Assembly: GCA_030152605.1 (NCBI GenBank)
Contig: JASLJB010000253.1
Span: 1 to 11,799 of the forward strand
From: Acinetobacter sp.
GTDB taxonomy: Bacteria > Pseudomonadota > Gammaproteobacteria > Pseudomonadales > Moraxellaceae
Direction of reading: 5' to 3'
Length of the DNA: 11,799 nt
Shown: positions 6,566 to 11,799 of the stretch, piece after piece
Layout of the letters: every line of letters begins with the position of its first letter
How positions within the stretch are numbered: the stretch's first letter is position 1
Position numbers and translations under genes: made by a program
The notes under the pieces: generated by a model
Databases searched by the model: none
What the model saw: the letters and a program-made list of their open reading frames with translations, nothing else
Told to the model about the DNA's origin: nothing

Positions 6566-7606
6566 CTAGGCTTCTTTCTCTAAACCTTGATGCGGCAGAT
6601 TGCCAACCGGACACTCAGCCACCCCGATATGCGAACGGGTAAATGACTCGACATTTTCCTGGGCTTTTTTCGCATCCAGCACCCAAGTGCGATAAAAATC
6701 AAATGGACAATCCGCCACGCCTTTATCACCATCCCCATCGTTAAACACCCCGGTATAACCGCGATGCAGTAATTTAAATAAATGATTTTGTGCTTGATCA
6801 TATTGGCGCGCATCACGGATTTCCGCCAAGGACAATTGCGCATACTGGATGCCCATTTGCTCTGTGCCACATTCACCTAAAGTCCGTCCATCAAAGCCAA
6901 TAATCGCGGAATGACCAAAATAGGTATAAACCCCATCAAAGCCACTGCCGTTGGCCACTGCAACATAGACGTTATTGGCCCACGCCATGGTCTTGGACAT
7001 CAAGACTTGTTGCTCGCAAGCCGGATACATATAGCCTTGGCAACGCACGATCAGTTCGGCCCCCTTCATGGCACAGTCGCGCCAAATCTCTGGATAGTTG
7101 CCATCATCACAAATAATCAAAGACAACTTGATCCCCTTCGGCCCTTCAGTCACATAGGTGCTATCACCCGGACACCAGCCCTCGATCGGACACCACGGAA
7201 TCACCTTGCGATACTTCTGTACGATCTCACCCAGATTATTGATCAGGATTAAGGTGTTGTATGGCGACTTCTGCGGGTGCTGCTCATGTTGCTCACCGGT
7301 GATGGAAAACACTCCCCAGACATTGGCCGCTTGGCAGGCGGCTGAAAAGATCGCAGTTTCATCACCGGGAATGGTGGCTGCGGTCTGCATCATTTCATCA
7401 TGGTCATACATAATGCCCATGGTGCTATATTCGGGAAAGATCACCAGATCCATGCCTGGCAAACCTTGTTTCATGCCTTTAAGCATCTCTGCAATTTTAT
7501 GGGCATTGTCGAGGACTTCTACTTTGCTGTGTAACCTTGGAATGGTGTAGTTAACCACTGCCACACCCACGGTATTCGGACTACTTGTAATATCACCATG
7601 TCTCAT
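6566..7606 (-). CDS. amiE: Aliphatic amidase AmiE
   Basis: Cytoplasmic nitrilase-superfamily amidase that hydrolyses short aliphatic amides such as acetamide and propionamide to the acid and ammonia; it also transfers acyl groups to hydroxylamine. The protein aligns without gaps, as I recall it, with Pseudomonas aeruginosa AmiE, including the start MRHGDI and the end LEKEA, and has the same length (346 residues). The catalytic residues fall at the family positions: Glu59 (FPEY), Lys134 (KYRK) and Cys166 (IICDDGNYPE). PWCPIEGW and RCQGYMYPA identify AmiE rather than the formamidase AmiF, which lacks them. The ATG has a good AAGGAAG site 8 bases upstream. It heads an operon with amiB and a MetX-like hydrolase. 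The regulators AmiC and AmiR and the transporter AmiS found with it in Pseudomonas are not in this window. Confidence 0.97.
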   Translation of the reverse strand: MRHGDITSSPNTVGVAVVNYTIPRLHSKVEVLDNAHKIAEMLKGMKQGLPGMDLVIFPEYSTMGIMYDHDEMMQTAATIPGDETAIFSAACQAANVWGVFSITGEQHEQHPQKSPYNTLILINNLGEIVQKYRKVIPWCPIEGWCPGDSTYVTEGPKGIKLSLIICDDGNYPEIWRDCAMKGAELIVRCQGYMYPACEQQVLMSKTMAWANNVYVAVANGSGFDGVYTYFGHSAIIGFDGRTLGECGTEQMGIQYAQLSLAEIRDARQYDQAQNHLFKLLHRGYTGVFNDGDGDKGVADCPFDFYRTWVLDAKKAQENVESFTRSHIGVAECPVGNLPHQGLEKEA

Positions 7607-7625
7607 TTTTTATTCTTCCTTTGAT

Positions 7626-7664
7626 TTAATTAATATGACGCTCAACCCGCCTGCGCTTCGCCAT
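7626..7664 (-). CDS. Possible 12-codon basic leader ORF before amiE
   Basis: The minus strand encodes MAKRRRVERHIN and then TAA, ending 19 bases before the amiE ATG. A Shine-Dalgarno-like AAGGTG (7675-7670) lies 5 bases upstream of its ATG. The SD is in the loop of a small GCAA/TTGC hairpin (7666-7677), which is itself inside an outer CCGCCT/AGGCGG pairing (7647-7652 with 7690-7695). The peptide is very basic and resembles no known leader peptide. The length is short enough to arise by chance, so this is a weak call, noted because of its position and its ribosome-binding site. Confidence 0.25.
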   Translation of the reverse strand: MAKRRRVERHIN

Positions 7665-7760
7665 CGCAACACCTTGCATCGTAATCGTTAGGCGGTATTC
7701 TTTTAGCAAAACTACACAGTAAATCTTTAATCCCGTTCGGGGTCTCAAGTCAATATCCTT

Positions 7761-7791
7761 AAAAAAAATAGCACACAGCCACGGCTGCTGT
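7761..7791 (-). terminator. Terminator-like hairpin in the amiE upstream region
   Basis: Read on the minus strand, a 7-bp stem with one bulged base and a 4-base loop (ACA-CAGC at 7773-7779 paired with GCTG-TGT at 7784-7791) is followed by TA and then eight consecutive T residues (7768-7761). It lies about 155 bases before amiE. erpA already has its own strong terminator further upstream, so this may act on a transcript heading into amiE. In Pseudomonas, AmiR relieves a terminator in the amiE leader; equivalence here is only a hypothesis. The stem is short, so strength is doubtful. Confidence 0.4.
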
Positions 7792-8137
7792 TTTTATAAA
7801 ACACCCAGTACAGCAAGGACTTAGGAAACACTGTTTTCAATAACACAACAGCAGCTCAAACCTAGCTTAGCATCACAGTACATGCTGAGCCTTTTAGCGC
7901 AGCGATTGCAGCGCATTTTGCGAACCGCATACTATTTAGCGATCAGATCGATTCGGCGCACACAATATCCGCGCCGTGCAGCCTGACTACGATTTTTGCT
8001 CAGCGCATCACACGGCATAAAACACCTGATTTGAGAATGGCACAGTGTTTAAATCCGCAAGCAATTACACTGATTTGTCTTAACAATCCTAGCCAACAGC
8101 AGACCTAAAACCAGTATGGCGCACTCAAAAAAAAGGC

Positions 8138-8166
8138 AAAAAAAATCCCCATTTAAAATGGGGATT
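8138..8166 (-). terminator. Rho-independent terminator of erpA
   Basis: A 9-bp perfect stem, AATCCCCAT (8144-8152) and ATGGGGATT (8158-8166), with a TTAAA loop. On the minus strand it is followed by an uninterrupted T-run (8145-8138) and, after GCC, a second run of eight T. It begins 32 bases after the erpA stop, the classic position and form for an intrinsic terminator. Confidence 0.92.
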
Positions 8167-8198
8167 ACGCTGTTGCGTGTTGTTTAAGCTAAAAGCAC

Positions 8199-8534
8199 TT
8201 AGATCGAGAATGACGATCCGCAACCACACGTGGTGGTCGCATTTGGATTTTTAATAATAAAACGCGAACCTTCTAAGCCTTCGATATAGTCCACTTCAGA
8301 ACCAACCAAATACTGGTAGCTCAATGAATCCACCAACATGGTGACATCTTCTTTTTCAAATTTTGCATCATCTTCATTGACGCTTTCAGCAAAGTTAAAT
8401 CCGTAGGAAAATCCAGAGCAACCACCGCCAGTCACGTAAACACGTAACATCAGGTCCTGATTGCCTTCGCTATCGCGAAGTTGACGAACTTTATTCGCTG
8501 CACTATCAGTCATTTCTAGAGCTTGGGCATTCAT
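8199..8534 (-). CDS. erpA: Iron-sulfur cluster insertion protein ErpA
   Basis: A-type carrier that binds and delivers Fe-S clusters to apoproteins in the cytoplasm; ErpA is needed for maturation of isoprenoid-synthesis enzymes in E. coli. The start is set at the ATG at 8534, giving 111 residues, the usual family length. The longer open frame to 8585 adds 17 residues without family support. GAGGAA lies 9 bases before the chosen ATG. The three cluster-binding cysteines are present: Cys39 in VTGGGCSGFSYGF, and Cys103 and Cys105 in TTCGCGSSFS at the C-terminus. Upstream, a TATAAA (8665-8660, minus) could be the -10 box, but the -35 is poor. No IscR site is evident. The gene is monocistronic, with a strong terminator after it. 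Confidence 0.96.
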   Translation of the reverse strand: MNAQALEMTDSAANKVRQLRDSEGNQDLMLRVYVTGGGCSGFSYGFNFAESVNEDDAKFEKEDVTMLVDSLSYQYLVGSEVDYIEGLEGSRFIIKNPNATTTCGCGSSFSI

Positions 8535-8700
8535 GATCGGGTATTCCTCAAACGATTTAGATGGCAAATCAGGCTCACCATTCACTTGAGTTCAGCATCG
8601 TCATTTCTCACAGCGTCGCTGAATAACACATGATTTGCATCAAGAGCGAAGTGGATAATTTTATAACGAAGGGTCGACAAGCGAAGCTGTATAGATAGGG

Positions 8701-8750
8701 CTGAGTGAGCACGGCTCAGTATAGCATAGACTCAATTTAGGAATCGAGTC
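8701..8750. other. Two small hairpins after the Q-rich AdeT-family gene
   Basis: The first is TGAGC-ACG-GCTCA (8706-8718), which can alternatively pair as CTGAG with CTCAG. The second is GACTC-A-ATT-TAGG-AAT-C-GAGTC (8729-8750), with a 5-bp and a 3-bp stem around one mismatch. They start 53 bases past the stop at 8803 and may end that transcript, but neither has a T-run. They are also upstream of erpA, so a role in its 5' region is possible. Confidence 0.35.
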
Positions 8751-8802
8751 ATGCACATGCGCAGTCAGAGACATCCGCACCCAGCTGTGTTGATCTCTTG
8801 GA

Positions 8803-9948
8803 TTATTTGTAGTTTTCATCCTGCAAACTACACTCAAAATTACTCGGCGCTTGCTTACAGCGGAACTGCCACAATAACTTCATCATCTGTTTATGGTAGA
8901 CCCCCTGCTTGGTTAAATTGATCCGTGATTCACGCATCATCTTTTGATAGCCGGGCTGATCTGCGGGGCTAACCTGCATCCAATACTTGGCTGGAATATC
9001 AGCTTTCATTTTGGAGAGGATCTGTACTGCTCGGGGTAACTGGGTTTTGATCCAATCACGTGACTTTTGCCCATAGCCTGTCGGGAAACGATCCGAACGA
9101 ATAATAATACTTCCCGTCACTTGCAGGATCGGATAGTTCACGATCGCACCTTTTGTTCCCAAACCTTTGTGCAACTCCAAAGGTTTAAACGCCGCAGCAG
9201 GTGCACCAATGATATCCACTTGGCCATTGTTAAACTTGCTGCCAAAGTTGGTCACATCGGCACTGACCGCCTGAGCACCGATTTGCTGCACCATGATTTT
9301 CTGTGCTTGGTCATAGTCCAATACTGCGATTTTTTTACCGGCCGCTTTGGCCACCGTGTTAATACTGCGATCATTGACCAATAGATAGGCATCTCCGACC
9401 GGCACCACACCCACCACTTCATATTGACCTTGGCGCATATATTTGGAAAAGGTCGGGCTGGACAGGCCCTGCATGACTTTGATGGCAAAATTCAGATCCG
9501 GAATCGCCCCAATTGCATCCAAAGATCCTGTAAATGAATTGAACTGACGGCTACGCATACCGGTGATACTCACCGCATCACACTTGCCGGCCTTAAAGTC
9601 CTCCGCGATCACCGCTTCATTCTGTCCGACCTTGAGTTCAATCTCTGCACCCCAGTTTTTTGCAGCCAACTGATAATCTTTCATTAAGCTATAAACATCG
9701 CCATTCTTGCCCACCAAATCAAATACACATAACACTTGCTTGGCTTGGAGAGCTGAGCTCGCCATCAACACGACTGCGCCCAAGCACAGCGAACGCATCC
9801 ATTGTTTTTGAATGCCTTGTCGCTGTGGTGGTTGTGGTTGTTTTTGAGACTGTGGGTGTATTTGTTTTTGAGAGTATGGTTGTTTTTGAGGCTGTCGCTG
9901 TTTTTGACGTTGCGGTTGAGTCAGTGTTGATTGAATCCATTGCATCAT
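8803..9948 (-). CDS. AdeT-family putative solute-binding protein with Gln-rich N-terminal extension
   Basis: Predicted periplasmic protein of the AdeT1/AdeT2 putative solute-binding family. Residues 51-69 form a signal peptide (MRSLCLGAVVLMASSALQA) and the mature domain begins near Lys70. Before it lie 50 hydrophilic residues rich in Gln, Lys and Pro, built on repeated QKQ/PQ units. The extension is probably translated: ATG ATG at 9948 has a good GGAG site 8 bases away, while Met51 has none. The mature part matches the paralog at 10205-11212 throughout, including FKAGKCD, FNNGQVD, GQKSRDW and LTKQGVY. Four cysteines are conserved in both (74, 123, 364, 373) with equal spacing, suggesting two disulfides. 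Homologs are often named aminoglycoside RND efflux proteins, but there is no transmembrane segment beyond the signal peptide, so a binding protein is far more likely. Its ligand is unknown. Confidence 0.83.
   Translation of the reverse strand: MMQWIQSTLTQPQRQKQRQPQKQPYSQKQIHPQSQKQPQPPQRQGIQKQWMRSLCLGAVVLMASSALQAKQVLCVFDLVGKNGDVYSLMKDYQLAAKNWGAEIELKVGQNEAVIAEDFKAGKCDAVSITGMRSRQFNSFTGSLDAIGAIPDLNFAIKVMQGLSSPTFSKYMRQGQYEVVGVVPVGDAYLLVNDRSINTVAKAAGKKIAVLDYDQAQKIMVQQIGAQAVSADVTNFGSKFNNGQVDIIGAPAAAFKPLELHKGLGTKGAIVNYPILQVTGSIIIRSDRFPTGYGQKSRDWIKTQLPRAVQILSKMKADIPAKYWMQVSPADQPGYQKMMRESRINLTKQGVYHKQMMKLLWQFRCKQAPSNFECSLQDENYK
9802..9907. repeat. Five TTGTTTTTGA repeats encoding the Gln-rich extension
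   Basis: TTGTTTTTGA occurs at 9802-9811, 9838-9847, 9862-9871 and 9880-9889, with CTGTTTTTGA at 9898-9907. The offsets are 36, 24, 18 and 18 bases, all multiples of 6, so the gene frame is kept. On the coding strand each copy gives CAAAAACA, read as Gln-Lys-Gln. The 6-base period suggests expansion by slippage or unequal exchange, and the copy next to the signal peptide may be the ancestral one. Confidence 0.85.
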
Positions 9949-10021
9949 GTTTTTATCTCCGTGATTGACGAAAGGTTTATAGTTCTACCCTTCAGCATCA
10001 ATATCTCATTGTTGTTTTCAG

Positions 10022-10041
10022 TCGCTTTGCTCAAAAAGCGA
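10022..10041. other. Hairpin in the leader of the Q-rich AdeT-family gene
   Basis: TCGCTTT (10022-10028) and AAAGCGA (10035-10041) form a 7-bp stem with a GCTCAA loop, 73 bases before the start at 9948. No T-run follows on the minus strand, so it is more likely a 5' leader structure or protein site than a terminator. A TATAAA -10 candidate lies between it and the gene. Confidence 0.4.
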
Positions 10042-10061
10042 TGTGTTTTCATTAGACGAGC

Positions 10062-10114
10062 TTTCCCATAACTAGACTACGTATTTCCATAACTAGGCTA
10101 CGTTTTTCCATAAC
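10062..10114. repeat. 21-bp tandem repeats upstream of the Q-rich AdeT-family gene
   Basis: CCATAACTAG begins at 10066 and again at 10087, each followed by ACTACGTA or GCTACGTT, and a third partial copy CCATAACC begins at 10108. The period is exactly 21 bases, two helical turns, so repeated sites would face the same side of the DNA. The array sits between the terminator of the upstream paralog and the start at 9948, roughly 115-165 bases before that start. No consensus I know matches it. Confidence 0.8.
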
Positions 10115-10145
10115 CGCACTCTATGGCTCAACAGACCTGGCAGCT

Positions 10146-10177
10146 CAAGAAAAAGCCCAGCGCGATGGCTGGGCTTT
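10146..10177 (-). terminator. Rho-independent terminator of the upstream AdeT-family gene
   Basis: A 10-bp perfect stem, AAAGCCCAGC (10152-10161) and GCTGGGCTTT (10168-10177), has the loop GCGATG. On the minus strand it ends TTTTTCTT. It begins 27 bases past the stop of the gene at 10205, and shows that the two AdeT-family paralogs are at least partly separate transcription units. Confidence 0.92.
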
Positions 10178-10204
10178 GGCGAGTGGATTTATGCCGTTTA
10201 AAGC

Positions 10205-11212
10205 TTATTCACCACCGAGCGCACATTCAAAGTTGGCTTTGTCCACAGAGCAACGGGCTTTTTTCAATACCGACATCATGCCTGCATCATAAACGCCTTG
10301 TTTGGTCAGCTCCATACGACCATCACGCAACAATTTTTGATATTTAAGTTTTTCTTCAGCACTTAAATTCATTTTGTATTTGGCTGGGATACTGTTTTCT
10401 AAGCGATTGATCATGCTGAAACTTTTGGGCAAGTTTTTCACAAACCAATCACGTGACTTCTGACCAAAACCTGCTGGCATTTTTTCAGGGCGAATCACCA
10501 GATCAGCGGTGACTTGTAGCACTGGGAAATTAAACATCCCGCCATTGTTGCCCAAGCCTTTATAGATCTCTAAAGGCTTATACGCATAAGCCGGTGCACC
10601 GACCATATCCACTTGGCCATTATTGAACTTGGCAACAAAGTTAGATACATCCGATGGAACGGCTTGTGCACCGACGCGCTGCACCATAATCCGTTGTGCC
10701 GCATCATAGCTCAGCACCGCAAACTTTTTGCCCGCTGCTTTTTCGATTGAGTTGATGTTTTTATCACGCACAAATATAAATGCCGAACCGAGTGGTGCAA
10801 TCCCCGCGATCTCGTATTTCTTGCCGCCTAGATTGCTCACCATCTTGGCCGCATTACGTGAATCCAAGGCAAAGCTAATCGCTTTCTGCGCAATATTATT
10901 ATTGGGAATACCGCCGAGTGAATCGATCGAGCCGACAAACTTGTTATATTGACGTGCTCGCATGGCTGTCATAAATACGCCATCACATTTACCGGCTTTA
11001 AAATCATTATCCGCAACCGCTTCATCCTGACGCGGTACCAGATTGATCTCCGCCCCCCATCCCTTGGCTGCGAGTGCCCATTCTTGTGCCATTTGATAGG
11101 ACTCACCCGACTTGCCAAGCAAATCAAATACACAGATATCCACGGCAGCTTGTGCTGCAGTAGAAAGTCCTAAAGCTGACATTGCAGTCACTGCAAAGCA
11201 TATTTTTTTCAT
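10205..11212 (-). CDS. AdeT-family putative periplasmic solute-binding protein
   Basis: A 335-residue secreted protein of the AdeT1/AdeT2 family. A standard signal peptide, MKKICFAVTAMSALGLSTAAQA, is cleaved near residue 22, and the mature domain has no further hydrophobic span. By eye, about half of the aligned positions are identical to the paralog at 8803-9948, so the pair probably arose by tandem duplication. Conserved blocks are FKAGKCD (71-77), VRDKNINSIEKAAGKK (148-163), FNNGQVD (196-202), GQKSRDW (250-256), LTKQGVY (302-308) and RCSVDKANFEC (320-330). Cysteines 27, 76, 321 and 330 are likely paired. The fold is thought to resemble periplasmic ligand-binding proteins; the AdeT name and its aminoglycoside-efflux annotation are not supported by any pump feature here. 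No transporter partner is encoded nearby. The ATG has an AAGGAT site 8 bases upstream, and a strong terminator follows. Confidence 0.88.
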   Translation of the reverse strand: MKKICFAVTAMSALGLSTAAQAAVDICVFDLLGKSGESYQMAQEWALAAKGWGAEINLVPRQDEAVADNDFKAGKCDGVFMTAMRARQYNKFVGSIDSLGGIPNNNIAQKAISFALDSRNAAKMVSNLGGKKYEIAGIAPLGSAFIFVRDKNINSIEKAAGKKFAVLSYDAAQRIMVQRVGAQAVPSDVSNFVAKFNNGQVDMVGAPAYAYKPLEIYKGLGNNGGMFNFPVLQVTADLVIRPEKMPAGFGQKSRDWFVKNLPKSFSMINRLENSIPAKYKMNLSAEEKLKYQKLLRDGRMELTKQGVYDAGMMSVLKKARCSVDKANFECALGGE

Positions 11213-11733
11213 TGAGACATCCTTTTGAATTTTATTTATTTTGTGGAGCTAATCCATCAAAGCTATATTAATCAGCTTCTTGACAAAAAAATAGAGTAAT
11301 TACTCCATTATTTTGATATTTTTATTTTTAACATAAATATCAACAACTTAAAATCAACATTTTTAGAAAATTGATATTCCCCAACCATTTACAGTGGCTG
11401 ATCACACGGATCAATGTGATTTATGAATAGTGTAAATCAAACACAATCCATGCTGTCGCATGCTGAGTAAACGATTGACTGATGAGCTATTTCAGCCATC
11501 GCGCATGCCGCACAATCCTCAGCACAATAAACGCAAACCCAGCAAGCATGCAGCCTATTTCTGACAGAAATCACCTGCACCTCAGTCTGAATCCTACAGG
11601 CAGCAGCGCATGATTCACTGTTCCATCGCCGATTCAGCACAGATCCAGTCTGAATACGCAGATTATAGATGGAGAATTTTACACTTTCGGTTAAACTAGG
11701 CCGATTTCGCATTTATAAGTAGTTTAAGCAGTA
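11213..11733. other. Noncoding region between the AdeT-family gene and the ABC-F gene
   Basis: About 520 bases separating divergent genes. The left 170 bases are AT-rich and hold the putative control region of the minus-strand gene. The rest (about 11380-11700) has a different, more mixed composition with many short repeats: ATCACA/TGTGAT (11401-11406 with 11415-11420), CATGCTG twice (11449 and 11459), CAGTCTGAAT twice (11583 and 11646) and TGAATC/GATTCA (11588-11593 with 11612-11617). A weak TATAAG (11714-11719) could be the -10 of the plus-strand gene. I see no supported gene here. Confidence 0.5.
11291..11378. promoter_or_regulatory. Palindrome and TTGATATT repeats upstream of the AdeT-family gene
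   Basis: GAGTAATTACTC (11294-11305) is a perfect 12-base palindrome, extended to 18 bases with one mismatched pair (11291-11308). Next to it, TTGATATT occurs at 11313-11320 and 11371-11378, and its complement AATATCAA at 11336-11343; the inner two form a 9-bp inverted repeat with a 13-base interval. The whole stretch is very AT-rich and 80-165 bases before the start at 11212, where a promoter and operator would be expected. On the minus strand the palindrome is followed by TATTTTTTT, so a weak attenuator is an alternative reading. Confidence 0.45.
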
Positions 11734-11799
11734 ATGATCCAGTTAGAGCAACTTTCAATTCGTCGCGGCGGACGCGTGTTATTTAAAAACGCATCTATG
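11734..11799 (+). CDS. ABC-F family ATPase (YheS-like), N-terminal fragment
   Basis: Only the first 22 codons are present: MIQLEQLSIRRGGRVLFKNA and two more residues. This is the start of an ABC nucleotide-binding domain before Walker A, and IRRGxRVL resembles YheS rather than Uup or EttA. ABC-F proteins have two ATPase domains, no membrane domain, and act on ribosomes in translation. Assignment to YheS rests on this short segment. The start is the first ATG after an in-frame stop (TAA, 11722-11724); the ribosome-binding site is weak. Confidence 0.75.
   Translation, partial: MIQLEQLSIRRGGRVLFKNASM

Larger units (their letters stand above)
7607..8137. other. Noncoding region between amiE and the erpA terminator
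   Basis: About 530 bases with no convincing protein gene in any frame. Contents from the amiE side: the ribosome-binding site, the possible leader ORF, the nested pairings at 7647-7695 and the terminator-like hairpin at 7761-7791. Further out are an imperfect AGCAT/ATGCT inverted repeat (about 7870-7886), two direct AGCGCA copies around 7897-7914, the 11-base palindrome CGATCAGATCG, and a 6-bp CGGCGC/GCGCCG hairpin with an 11-base loop (7954-7976). I found no good sigma-70 or sigma-54 promoter; several GG-N10-GC pairs occur but none matches the rest of the consensus. An sRNA or long regulatory leader is possible. Confidence 0.5.

Noticed and set aside
8100..8120. GG-N10-GC pair upstream of amiE as a second sigma-54 promoter
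   Set aside because: Only the GG and GC dinucleotides and flanking T match; the CAC and TTGC parts are wrong, and it is 500 bases from amiE. Such pairs are expected by chance about once per 250 bases per strand.
8535..8585. 17-residue N-terminal extension of ErpA
   Set aside because: The ATG at 8534 has a GAGGAA site and gives the usual ErpA length and N-terminus.
8648..8662. DnaA-box-like TTATCCACT on the minus strand upstream of erpA
   Set aside because: A single copy with one mismatch, no cluster of boxes and no AT-rich unwinding element beside it.
9660..9968. Plus-strand frame rich in Val and Phe opposite the Gln-rich repeats
   Set aside because: It is the antisense reading of the repeat-encoding region; hydrophobic runs come from the complementary GTTTTT repeats and there is no ribosome-binding site.
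11401..11420. ATCACA-N8-TGTGAT as a CRP site
   Set aside because: The half-sites are in the opposite order to the CRP consensus TGTGA-N6-TCACA.
11437..11712. Minus-strand 91-codon frame with eight or more cysteines
   Set aside because: No ribosome-binding site, no recognisable domain, irregular cysteine spacing, and it covers a repeat-rich intergenic region; most likely a chance open frame.

Overview
The window looks like a chromosomal segment of an Acinetobacter-type gammaproteobacterium (Moraxellaceae). The basis is protein recognition only: two paralogous AdeT-family proteins, which I know mainly from Acinetobacter, next to erpA, with anmK and tyrS facing away from each other. No rRNA, tRNA, insertion sequence, phage gene or CRISPR array is visible.

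Layout. Positions 1-1366 hold the divergent pair tyrS (minus, only the N-terminus present) and anmK (plus, complete). A hairpin at 1413-1446 separates anmK from a convergent M28-family lipoprotein peptidase (1494-2534, minus). From there to 11212 every gene is on the minus strand. Read in transcription order they are: an AdeT-type solute-binding protein (11212-10205); its paralog with a Gln-rich N-terminal extension (9948-8803); erpA (8534-8199) with a clear terminator; a block of about 530 bases without a convincing gene; amiE (7606-6566), amiB (6537-5449) and a MetX-like alpha/beta hydrolase (5445-4429) in one tight operon; fmdA (4270-3092) and fmdB (3003-2707); then the M28 peptidase. At the right edge a plus-strand ABC-F ATPase begins at 11734 and runs off the window.

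The functional core is amide use. AmiE (nitrilase fold, short aliphatic amides) and FmdA (acetamidase/formamidase fold, formamide) are unrelated enzymes that both release ammonia. fmdA has a near-consensus sigma-54 (-24/-12) promoter at 4316-4332, which fits nitrogen control, with three 14-bp tandem repeats just upstream. The amiE operon resembles the Pseudomonas ami operon in pairing AmiE with the AAA+ protein AmiB. However, amiC, amiR and amiS are absent from the window, and amiB is instead closely coupled to an alpha/beta hydrolase. The amiE upstream region contains a terminator-like hairpin and a possible 12-codon basic leader ORF, so RNA-level control is plausible but unproven.

The flanking genes (tyrS, anmK, erpA, ABC-F) are ordinary housekeeping genes. 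The amide cluster may therefore be an accessory insertion between them, which is inference. Start codons were reassigned for anmK, amiB and erpA from ribosome-binding sites and family length.
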